Shown one piece after another: positions 1 through 5,794 of a stretch of DNA of 5,809 bases. The first letter of the stretch is position 1. Each line of letters begins with the position of its first letter. The position numbers and the translations under genes are program-made. Source of the DNA: an uncultured Desulfobulbaceae bacterium (GTDB taxonomy: Bacteria; Desulfobacterota; Desulfobulbia; Desulfobulbales; BM004); contig CAMYJP010000139.1 of the NCBI GenBank assembly GCA_947258675.1, positions 1 to 5,809 of the forward strand, written 5' to 3'. The notes under the pieces were generated by a model. That model was not told the DNA's origin, made no database searches, and saw nothing but the letters and a program-made list of their open reading frames with translations.

Positions 1-1477
1 GAATCTGGGCATAATTAATAACACCGTTGATCGGATTATTTATTTCGTGTGCCACACCCGCGGCAAGTTCACCAAGAGCGGATAACTGTTCCGCTCGCAT
101 CATTGCTTTCATCGCTTCCTTTTTCTCAGTAACATCCCTGAGCAATGCGACTACTTTCTGTTCATTGTCAATATCAATGAACGGCGCATAGATATTATCA
201 AAATTATTCCCAGAAGCTGAGTCAAAAGCGCTCTGCTGTATTTGACCTGTTTCAAGAGCTTCCAGCATCAGGCAAGGCTCACATGGGCGCTGCCGCTGGT
301 GGAATGCGTCGTAACAGGATTTTCCTTCACAATCTCCAATATATTCCTTGGAATATTTGCTTTGGTACTGAACGAGATAATCGCGACTGATGATACTGAC
401 TCCTTCTTCTATGGAAGAAAGAATTCCCTGCAGCTTGTCATGTTCTCGTTGAATAGCATTTTGGGCCTTTTTCAAGTCAGTGATATCTTGAAATGATTCT
501 ACAATACCGATAAGCTTTCCATCTGGCTCGGTAAAAGGAGTTGCTTTTAAAATACACGGGATAATTTGTCCGTCTATACGTTTCTTATCCACAGAGTATT
601 CAACAGTTTGTTTGCCGGACAAGATGAGAGTAAGTGGGCAATCCTCTGTGAAACACATTGGACCGGCAAAAATTTCATGGCATTTTTTGCCAGTTGCGTC
701 TTTGCCGTTTACTCCGGTAATATGTTCAAGGGTTTTATTCATTTTTAATACATTGAATTCACTGTCAATCACACGCATGCCAACAGCTGCTGTCTGGAAA
801 ATACGATCCATTTCCGCATATGCCAAAACCAGCTCTCTTTCCATTTTCTTCTGTTCAGAAATATCAAAAAATGTTTCAAGGAGATGATCTTCACCATAAT
901 AGTTTACCCGTGTGACACTTTTTAAAATAGGAAGTCCATCTCCTTCAACTGTCAATAAGACACGCTCTGATATATTAAGTGTTTTGCCCGCATCCAAGAC
1001 CGGGCAGTCATTTTTTTCCGCCGGACAGACAAATTTATGGCATATATGATCTTCTACATCCTGTTTAGTACTGCCAATCATTTGTAATGCATTAGTATTA
1101 GCCCATTTGATTTTCCGAGTTTCAGAATCAATCAGCATAATCCCGGCAGGATTGTTCTCTAGTATTGAAGAGAGCTCCGCTTCTCGCTCTTGCAGGGCGG
1201 TTTCAGTACGTCGACGCAGATTAATGCTGTATTGAGCGTATATGCTGAAAATAATGAGGAGGAATATAACGAGAATCCGCTTCCAGATTTCATGTGGATT
1301 AAGAGTGAATATCTGTGATGACAGCGTACCTTCTTGAAGAATTCTGACATGAATCCAGGATTCAAGAAACCAGTAAATAAGTCCAAGGGCAAGACCAAGC
1401 CAAATAAACTTTTGTGTTGGTATCAAGGGGGAAAAAGATTGTACTCTTTGTATAGATCGCTTCATTCTGCAACCCAT
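1..1477 (-). CDS. Multi-PAS membrane sensor histidine kinase, C-terminus beyond the left edge (partial)
   Basis: Continuous minus-strand reading frame of 492 codons, open at the left edge. Two hydrophobic helices (about residues 24-42 and 68-87) flank an external loop of only about 25 residues. Three PAS domains follow, at about 97-210, 219-336 and 345-452, each ending in a PAC-like segment (FFDISEQKK, SFQDITDLKK, LLRDVTEKKE). A HisKA dimerisation helix comes next, with the H-box LGELAAGVAHEINNPINGV and phospho-acceptor His477 (bases 47-49). The ATP-binding HATPase domain must lie outside the window. Each PAS carries a three-cysteine cluster: C146/C151/C158, C266/C275/C280 and C388/C399/C402. 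An in-frame TGA at 1493-1495 limits the start to ATG 1477 or ATG 1465; neither has a strong ribosome binding site, so the start is uncertain by four residues. The protein should autophosphorylate and pass phosphate to a response regulator not seen here. It is divergent from the lipoprotein operon. The histidine kinase call is firm; the signal is unknown. Confidence 0.95.
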   Translation of the reverse strand, partial: MGCRMKRSIQRVQSFSPLIPTQKFIWLGLALGLIYWFLESWIHVRILQEGTLSSQIFTLNPHEIWKRILVIFLLIIFSIYAQYSINLRRRTETALQEREAELSSILENNPAGIMLIDSETRKIKWANTNALQMIGSTKQDVEDHICHKFVCPAEKNDCPVLDAGKTLNISERVLLTVEGDGLPILKSVTRVNYYGEDHLLETFFDISEQKKMERELVLAYAEMDRIFQTAAVGMRVIDSEFNVLKMNKTLEHITGVNGKDATGKKCHEIFAGPMCFTEDCPLTLILSGKQTVEYSVDKKRIDGQIIPCILKATPFTEPDGKLIGIVESFQDITDLKKAQNAIQREHDKLQGILSSIEEGVSIISRDYLVQYQSKYSKEYIGDCEGKSCYDAFHQRQRPCEPCLMLEALETGQIQQSAFDSASGNNFDNIYAPFIDIDNEQKVVALLRDVTEKKEAMKAMMRAEQLSALGELAAGVAHEINNPINGVINYAQI

Positions 1478-1648
1478 GAAGGATACTATTTTTCATGCAA
1501 CGACCCTTTCATTGCACGTTGAAACAAACCCAAATATCACTGATAGACTACAACGCAATACCAATGAGAAAAATTTACTAAAATACTATTTTTTTATGTT
1601 AAACAATGAATTCAGGAATTATGACGATCAATCAATTTTAAAAATAAA

Positions 1649-1722
1649 TAGTTAATATTAAAATATAAATAGTAACAGGTAGTAATCAAGTGCCACAGTG
1701 TGGGGGCTGATAGTAATAGTTA
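1649..1722 (+). repeat. Cluster of TAGTWA words spaced near whole helical turns
   Basis: TAGTTA occurs at 1649-1654 and 1717-1722, and TAGTAA at 1670-1675, 1680-1685 and 1711-1716. The first two lie within a repeated ATAAATAGT (1644-1652 and 1665-1673, 21 bp apart). Offsets from the first word are 21, 31, 62 and 68 bp, and the first three are close to multiples of a helical turn. This could be a multi-site operator for the divergent genes. The background is so AT-rich that chance is a serious alternative. Confidence 0.3.
1693..1703. repeat. Small perfect palindrome CCACA-G-TGTGG
   Basis: Five-base arms around one central G form a small GC-rich island in AT-rich DNA. It lies midway between two TAGTAA words (1680-1685 and 1711-1716). 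It could be a regulator half-site pair, but it is short and unsupported by any second copy. Confidence 0.25.
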
Positions 1723-1787
1723 GGAAATACTACAAATTACTTATTCCAAATATAAACGCAATGCACGTTAAAAATACAATCTTTTGA

Positions 1788-1800
1788 ATGCATAATGCAT
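1788..1800. repeat. Doubled palindromic hexamer ATGCAT-A-ATGCAT
   Basis: Two copies of the self-complementary hexamer ATGCAT are separated by one A, so the 13-bp unit is both a direct and an inverted repeat. It sits roughly 60-90 bp upstream of the candidate lipoprotein promoter. It resembles a dimeric regulator site. No further copy was seen in the window. Confidence 0.3.
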
Positions 1801-1855
1801 ATTTCGTCAGTATTCACTTAGATCATTCCTCTTTATTTGCATACATTCCCCTGTC

Positions 1856-1884
1856 TTGGTTATTCTATAGTTTCGAATTATCAT
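1856..1884 (+). promoter_or_regulatory. Candidate sigma-70 promoter for the lipoprotein-antiporter operon
   Basis: TTGGTT (1856-1861), a 17-bp spacer and TATCAT (1879-1884) match the -35 and -10 consensus at three and five of six positions. Transcription would begin near 1891, giving a leader of about 80 nt before ATG 1973. A perfect TATAAT lies downstream at 1909-1914 but lacks a properly spaced -35 box: TTGATA at 1893-1898 is only 10 bp away. Both are plausible, and AT-rich DNA produces such matches by chance. Confidence 0.4.
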
Positions 1885-1900
1885 AAGTTTTTTTGATAAT
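1877..1900. promoter_or_regulatory. Operator-like dyad ATTATCA-N10-TGATAAT over the promoter
   Basis: The arms at 1877-1883 and 1894-1900 are exact reverse complements, separated by 10 bp, with arm centres 17 bp apart. The left arm covers most of the candidate TATCAT -10 box, and the right arm lies just upstream of TATAAT. The position is what a repressor site would have. It could also form a weak, AT-rich hairpin with a T-rich loop. Confidence 0.35.
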
Positions 1901-1954
1901 GTTCCATTTATAATATATGTAAATTCTTATTCATCCAGTGTATGAATACTCAAA

Positions 1955-1965
1955 AGGGGAGGGGG
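1955..1965 (+). promoter_or_regulatory. Ribosome binding site that fixes the lipoprotein start
   Basis: A purine run, AGGGGAGGGGG, ends seven bases before ATG 1973. It is the only strong Shine-Dalgarno-like sequence near the start and supports that start over later ATG codons. The run of G is richer than a standard AGGAGG. Confidence 0.75.
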
Positions 1966-1972
1966 TTGATAG

Positions 1973-4105
1973 ATGAGTATTGAAGGGAAGCAATACAGAA
2001 GGAACTTGGCACTTGTCCCGTTCTATTGGCTTGTAAGCATTATATTCTTTGTCATAGTTTTCGGATGCACTCAGATGCAGGCAGGGTTTGAAGAAATGAA
2101 CAGCCGTTTACAGGACTTTAAATTTATGCCCCGTGCTGAAACTGTGACTGCTGATCGACTCAATCTTCGTAAAGAACCTTCTACAAAGAGTCAAGTTATC
2201 CTGCAGTTAAAAAAAGGAGACCGGGTTTCGGTTAAAGATCAACAAGGAAAGTGGACAAAAATTGTTACCAAAACTGGTCGTAGTGGGTGGGTGTATAATG
2301 AATACCTGACCGGATTTGACCATGAACCTGAGCAGGAAAAGGTGAAGGCTGAGGCCACTCCTGTTGTGCAAAGTCGAAAAGCAGAAACTGTTAGTAGGGA
2401 TACATACAACTCAAGGTTTGAAAAAAGTCTCGAACACCCGGTTGTAATACCCGAAATGCAAGAGATAGATCCACATAAAGTATCTAAGCCACCTACCAAC
2501 CAATCCCTCCATGTTTCTCAAAAGCATGCACAATCTCCCAGCATTGAGCAAGAAAAACAACAACAAGGTCCGCAGGAATTAAAAACATATATGCATCCGC
2601 AAGGGATCTGCCAAATAAAGTATCCAGCGAAATGGGAGTTAAAAGAAGAGTATGATCCAGATTCAGATATAGTGACTTTTTATTCCTCTTCCCAGAGGGC
2701 CGAATTGTACATTACCAATGTATCTGTTGATTTAGGTGGAGATGTAGATGCATTCTACCTGGATCTTGTTCGTCCCCTGGCCAGGCAATATGGGGAGAAT
2801 GTAACAATTGATCCCTTGACCGATGGCCAGGAGAAAAATGATAACTGGTTTTATGGGCGTGCGAGTGTAGAAGGAGATCAAAAAATACTCTACAAGTATA
2901 CCATTATAGTACATCAAAATAAATTCTGGTCTGTTGTCTTAGTGGCAAAAGATGTAATATCAAAAGATGATATGGAAATATTAAATACCATGCATGGCAG
3001 CTTTGCGCTGAAACAAAGTCAAGCTGTCTCCTCACAAATAAATAGAAACAACGATAATCGTGACACAGCAAAGACTCAGGAAAAGAAGCAGAAACCATCT
3101 AATAAAACTATGAAATTCAGGCGAGTTGCTGAACCAAAAGAGAATGCTTTTACTTTGCTTGTTCCTCATGGCTGGCAAGTCGATGGAGGTATTCTGAGGA
3201 TCAGCCCCTTGACCCAAGGCGGGCCGGCTCAGTCAATTGCCGCCAAGCTGGATTTTATCATAAAAAAAGATCAGGTAGGAACAGTAATGGAACATTGGCT
3301 GCCGGAAATGTCCTGGTATGACCCGCGCCGCTCCTATGCTGGGGGTATGATGTCAGTCGGTGGCAACTACATGGGTATGACCGTAATGCCGATAATGTCT
3401 GCTCAGGATTTTCTGCAACAGATAATTTTTCCTAAATATCATCCTAATGCCACTCAGGTAAAAATTACTGATTCCCGTGGGCTGCCAAAACTTGCACAGG
3501 CATTCCATCAGGGGGCCCAAAAAATTATTCCAATGCTGGCTGGACATATGCGTTATGACGCTGCCTTGATTCGTGTCGATTATACTGAAGGCGGTATCAG
3601 ATACGAGGAGATGCTTGTCACTGTTATAGAGGATTCTGGATCCGCAGGTGCAGGTATGTGGAATAATAAATTTACCTTTTATATGCGTGCGCCAGCAGGA
3701 GAATATGCAAGCTGGGAGCCTATCTTTGCAGTGATCAATCATTCAGTGAAGATGGAGCCGCGGTGGATGGCCGGTGAAATCAAAGGTCAACTCGTTCGAA
3801 ATAAAATTTTGCTTAAGACACAGGCAGATGTTCAACGCATCGGTCAGGAAATGACTGAGCATCGTTATAAAACCAATGCCGAGATCCAAAACGATATGTT
3901 CTTAACCCTGATGGGACAGGAAGAGTATGTAAATCCCTATACAAAAGAAGTAGAAGTCGGCACAGATAACTGGAAGCACCGCTGGATCAATGAAAGCGGT
4001 GATGTCCTCTATACAGATAACGAGGAATACAATCCCAATGTGGATATAGACCTTAATCGCTCAGATTATAAGCGCACCCCCATTCGCAAACGATTTCCCC
4101 AATAA
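1973..4105 (+). CDS. Predicted envelope lipoprotein with SH3b domain, PsbP/Mog1-like domain and large conserved-looking C-terminal module
   Basis: Complete 710-residue protein. A basic N-terminus (K6, R9, R10) and hydrophobic segment 12-31 lead to the lipobox-like V-F-G-C, so Cys32 is the likely lipidated residue. Thr33 at position +2 favours the outer membrane by the E. coli rule. An SH3b domain at about 55-114 shows the hallmarks LNLRKEPS, LKKGDRV and GWVYNEYL; such domains usually bind peptidoglycan or peptides. Residues 115-203 form a Gln/Lys/Glu/Pro-rich linker. Residues 204-347 look like a PsbP/Mog1-type alpha/beta domain (IKYPAKWEL, late helix KDDMEILNTM). A charged linker (348-380) leads to residues 381-595, which begin in a similar way (LLVPHGWQV) and may be a second, larger relative. 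Residues 600-645 are a charged helix, and 646-710 a Tyr/Asn/Asp-rich tail (GQEEYVNPYTKEVEV, NESGDVLYTD). I recall tails of this kind in other uncharacterised bacterial proteins but cannot name the family. No catalytic motif is evident. Its role is unknown; the antiporter follows after 44 bp. Confidence 0.88.
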   Translation: MSIEGKQYRRNLALVPFYWLVSIIFFVIVFGCTQMQAGFEEMNSRLQDFKFMPRAETVTADRLNLRKEPSTKSQVILQLKKGDRVSVKDQQGKWTKIVTKTGRSGWVYNEYLTGFDHEPEQEKVKAEATPVVQSRKAETVSRDTYNSRFEKSLEHPVVIPEMQEIDPHKVSKPPTNQSLHVSQKHAQSPSIEQEKQQQGPQELKTYMHPQGICQIKYPAKWELKEEYDPDSDIVTFYSSSQRAELYITNVSVDLGGDVDAFYLDLVRPLARQYGENVTIDPLTDGQEKNDNWFYGRASVEGDQKILYKYTIIVHQNKFWSVVLVAKDVISKDDMEILNTMHGSFALKQSQAVSSQINRNNDNRDTAKTQEKKQKPSNKTMKFRRVAEPKENAFTLLVPHGWQVDGGILRISPLTQGGPAQSIAAKLDFIIKKDQVGTVMEHWLPEMSWYDPRRSYAGGMMSVGGNYMGMTVMPIMSAQDFLQQIIFPKYHPNATQVKITDSRGLPKLAQAFHQGAQKIIPMLAGHMRYDAALIRVDYTEGGIRYEEMLVTVIEDSGSAGAGMWNNKFTFYMRAPAGEYASWEPIFAVINHSVKMEPRWMAGEIKGQLVRNKILLKTQADVQRIGQEMTEHRYKTNAEIQNDMFLTLMGQEEYVNPYTKEVEVGTDNWKHRWINESGDVLYTDNEEYNPNVDIDLNRSDYKRTPIRKRFPQ

Positions 4106-4149
4106 TACGTTTTCTCGATGGATTAGAAAAGAAAAGAGTATATCTGATA

Positions 4150-5382
4150 ATGTCACTTTTTGAAATTATTGCCATATTACTAACTCTGGCAGCCCTTTTC
4201 AGTTATATTAATTGTCGAACAATCAAACTACCTACGACAATTGGAATCATGCTTATTGCCCTGGTCTTTTCATTAGGGCTCATTTTCCTTGGCAAATTTT
4301 TCCCAGAAACCCACCAATGGGCAACTGAACTCCTCACCAAAGTTGATTTTAATGAAACCTTGTTACACGGCATGCTTTCATTCCTTCTTTTTGCCGGGGC
4401 ACTTCACATAAATATAAATGATTTGACTGACCAGTACAGGGTTATAACAGGGCTTGCCACTTTTGGAGTTTTAGCTTCAACATTCTTGGTAGGCAGCCTC
4501 ACATGGCTAATTATTAACCCTATACTTGGAGGGAGTCTGCCTGTTTTATATTGTTATCTGTTCGGTGCCTTAATTTCACCAACTGATCCAATTGCGGTTT
4601 TAGGAATTATGAAAACTGCAAATGCTCCACCAAGTCTAAATACCAAAATTGCGGGGGAATCTCTTTTTAACGATGGCATTGGAGTAGTCGTCTTTCTTGT
4701 TCTTCTAAACATTGCCACCGGTCAGGATGGAATTAGCGTCAGCCAAATTACCTTTCTATTTATCCAGGAGGCGTTTGGTGGAGCCCTTTTCGGTTTTGGG
4801 GCAGGATACCTCGCCTATATTATGCTCAAAAAGGTGGACAATTATCAAGTAGAGGTTTTGATAACACTAGCTTTGGTTACCGGAGGATATGCCTTGGCAG
4901 AGACACTGCATTTTTCTGCCCCAATTGCCATAGTAGTTGCAGGGCTTCTCACTGGCAACCATGGTAGACAATTTGCCATGAGTGACAGGACCAGGGAACA
5001 CCTGGATAAGTTTTGGGAACTAGTTGATGAAATATTAAATGCTGTACTGTTTGTTTTAATCGGCCTTGAGGTCATGGTGATTTCATTTTCATATAAAATA
5101 CTTGTGGCAGGAATATTGGCCATATCCATTGTGCTTGCCTCCAGATTTGCCAGTGTTTCGATTCCGGTCCTTATCCTGAAAAAGCATCGTACCTTTTCGC
5201 CGAATGTCATTAAAATCCTAACATGGGGAGGCTTGCGAGGCGGGATTTCCGTTGCCCTTGCCCTTTCTCTGCCAACAGGAGAATACAGACAACATATTCT
5301 GGCAATCACTTATTGTGTAGTTGTCTTTTCAATCCTGGTCCAGGGTATGACGTTAGGAAAGATTGTTTCGAGGGGTCAGTGA
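4150..5382 (+). CDS. NhaP-type CPA1 monovalent cation/proton antiporter
   Basis: Complete 410-residue polytopic inner-membrane protein with about 12-13 hydrophobic segments. It should exchange Na+ (perhaps K+ or Li+) for protons, serving pH and sodium homeostasis. CPA1 signatures are intact: SPTDPIAVLG (T145, D146), GESLFNDGIGVVVF (E170, S171, N174, D175), a polar helix with FWELVDEILNAVLFVLIGLE (288-307), R332, and WGGLRGGISVALALSLP with R363. The Asp146-Asp175 spacing of 29 matches that between the ion-binding aspartates I recall for archaeal NhaP (D130 and D159 in PaNhaP), so it is probably active. The length fits compact NhaP proteins; there is no long cytoplasmic tail and no TrkA/RCK domain. 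It starts 44 bp after the lipoprotein stop without a clear intervening terminator, suggesting co-transcription. The ribosome binding site is weak (AAGAGT at 4134-4139), so translation may be modest or coupled. Ion specificity cannot be read from sequence. Confidence 0.95.
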   Translation: MSLFEIIAILLTLAALFSYINCRTIKLPTTIGIMLIALVFSLGLIFLGKFFPETHQWATELLTKVDFNETLLHGMLSFLLFAGALHININDLTDQYRVITGLATFGVLASTFLVGSLTWLIINPILGGSLPVLYCYLFGALISPTDPIAVLGIMKTANAPPSLNTKIAGESLFNDGIGVVVFLVLLNIATGQDGISVSQITFLFIQEAFGGALFGFGAGYLAYIMLKKVDNYQVEVLITLALVTGGYALAETLHFSAPIAIVVAGLLTGNHGRQFAMSDRTREHLDKFWELVDEILNAVLFVLIGLEVMVISFSYKILVAGILAISIVLASRFASVSIPVLILKKHRTFSPNVIKILTWGGLRGGISVALALSLPTGEYRQHILAITYCVVVFSILVQGMTLGKIVSRGQ

Positions 5383-5455
5383 TGGCCCGCTATATGACTT
5401 CATTGCAGTATTAAATAGCTGATAACTAGGATAAAGCTTATATGAAATTTAATGA

Positions 5456-5478
5456 TGCCAAAATTATCTATGTTGGCA
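5456..5478. repeat. Inverted repeat TGCCAA-N11-TTGGCA
   Basis: Six-base perfect arms at 5456-5461 and 5473-5478, with an 11-nt loop, lie about 75 bp after the antiporter stop. No T-run follows, so it is not a standard intrinsic terminator. It could stabilise the 3' end of the operon mRNA or be a protein site. TTGGCA...TGCCAA-type dyads are common among regulator sites, but here the order is reversed. Confidence 0.3.
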
Positions 5479-5551
5479 ACCACATTAAAAAGAAAATTAT
5501 TGGAAGCCTAAATCATTGTTGGTGGCAAGGAATGAATAACTCAAGAAGGTC

Positions 5552-5577
5552 AAGAGAACCTCTCTTTTTTTATTTTC
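5552..5577 (+). terminator. Candidate intrinsic terminator of the lipoprotein-antiporter operon
   Basis: AAGAGA (5552-5557), loop ACC, and TCTCTT (5561-5566) form a perfect six-pair stem that merges into a run of seven T (5565-5571), then ATTTT. The stem has only two G-C pairs, so it is weak by energy. An alternative pairing, AGGT with ACCT, could form nearby. It lies about 170 bp after the antiporter stop and is the first plus-strand hairpin with a T-tract. Confidence 0.5.
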
Positions 5578-5670
5578 TTCACAGTATCTATATGTTCTAA
5601 AGATTTTCTCCCCTGCGTTCGAAAAAATTAACTGATATTTTGCAAAGCAAATCAATCTGTTCCCTGGAAA

Positions 5671-5728
5671 AAACAAAAAACAAAAATAGAACCTCTAGTC
5701 GGCTTTCACTTTTAAAACCGTCTAGTGG
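5671..5728 (-). terminator. Terminator-like hairpin for minus-strand transcription
   Basis: Arms 5692-5702 and 5718-5728 pair over 11 positions with two mismatches (CC.CTAG.CGG against CCG.CTAG.GG), and short T/A pairing extends inward (5704-5706 with 5714-5716). On the minus strand the hairpin is followed at once by a T-rich tail, positions 5691 down to 5671, read as TTCTATTTTTG and more T. On the plus strand no T-run follows. It could end a leftward transcript entering from the right, or a small RNA. No minus-strand gene is visible in the 80 bp available. Confidence 0.4.
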
Positions 5729-5752
5729 GACTTACTCGTATATATGCCGAAA

Positions 5753-5791
5753 ACATTGTCTTGACATTTGCATTACATTTGATTACATTTG
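5753..5791 (+). repeat. Four helically phased ACATT repeats (11, 11 and 10 bp steps)
   Basis: ACATT begins at 5753, 5764, 5775 and 5785. The last three copies are ACATTTG, and ATTACATTTG is an exact tandem 10-mer at 5772-5781 and 5782-5791. The one-turn spacing puts every copy on the same DNA face. OmpR/PhoB-class response regulators are known to bind direct repeats with about 11-bp spacing, so such a regulator is a reasonable guess. The array overlaps the TTGACA promoter box. Confidence 0.55.
5761..5789 (+). promoter_or_regulatory. Promoter candidate reading out of the right edge
   Basis: A perfect TTGACA -35 box (5761-5766), a 17-bp spacer and TACATT (5784-5789, four of six matches to TATAAT) form a plausible sigma-70 promoter. 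Phased ACATT repeats run through both boxes, so a bound regulator would affect initiation directly. The gene served would lie beyond position 5809. Confidence 0.45.
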
Positions 5792-5794
5792 TAA

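Larger units (their letters stand above)
1478..1972. other. AT-rich divergent intergenic region, no gene
   Basis: A 495-bp gap separates the divergent kinase and lipoprotein genes. It is strongly AT-rich and I found no open reading frame in it that looks coding. It holds candidate control elements, listed separately: a cluster of TAGTWA words, a small CCACA/TGTGG palindrome, a doubled ATGCAT, and a dyad over promoter-like hexamers near the lipoprotein gene. I saw no convincing sigma-70 promoter for the kinase on the minus strand. The best match there is TTGTTT, a 15-base spacer and TATTTT, inside 1580-1610, and it is weak. No sigma-54 type GG/GC element was found. The length leaves room for a small RNA or a long leader, but nothing specific supports one. 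Confidence 0.7.

Noticed and set aside
242..887. Plus-strand frames opposite the histidine kinase
   Set aside because: The minus-strand frame reads through with PAS and HisKA motifs, so these are shadows.
1692..1728. Possible sigma-54 promoter near TGCCACAGTGTGGGGG
   Set aside because: The GG and GC elements at -24/-12 spacing are not present on either strand.
1513..1769. Shared word TGCACGTT at 1513-1520 and 1762-1769
   Set aside because: One repeated 8-mer in about 500 bp is expected by chance, and the flanks differ.
3353..3742. A 129-codon minus-strand frame opposite the lipoprotein gene
   Set aside because: It overlaps the real plus-strand gene, has no ribosome site or domain features, and the plus-strand protein is continuous there.
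4110..4130. Hairpin TTTTCT-N9-AGAAAA between the lipoprotein and antiporter genes
   Set aside because: The stem is almost entirely A-T and no T-run follows, so it is unlikely to terminate transcription.
4845..5309. A 154-codon minus-strand frame opposite the antiporter gene
   Set aside because: It lies wholly within a strongly conserved CPA1 coding region on the other strand, and its translation shows no domain features. It is a shadow frame.
5442..5600. A 52-codon plus-strand frame starting MKFNDAKIIYVG, with AGGA about 10 bases upstream
   Set aside because: No recognisable domain, and the operon terminator candidate (5552-5577) falls inside it. Its later part is Phe/Tyr-rich from the T-run. 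Chance frames of this length are common in AT-rich DNA.
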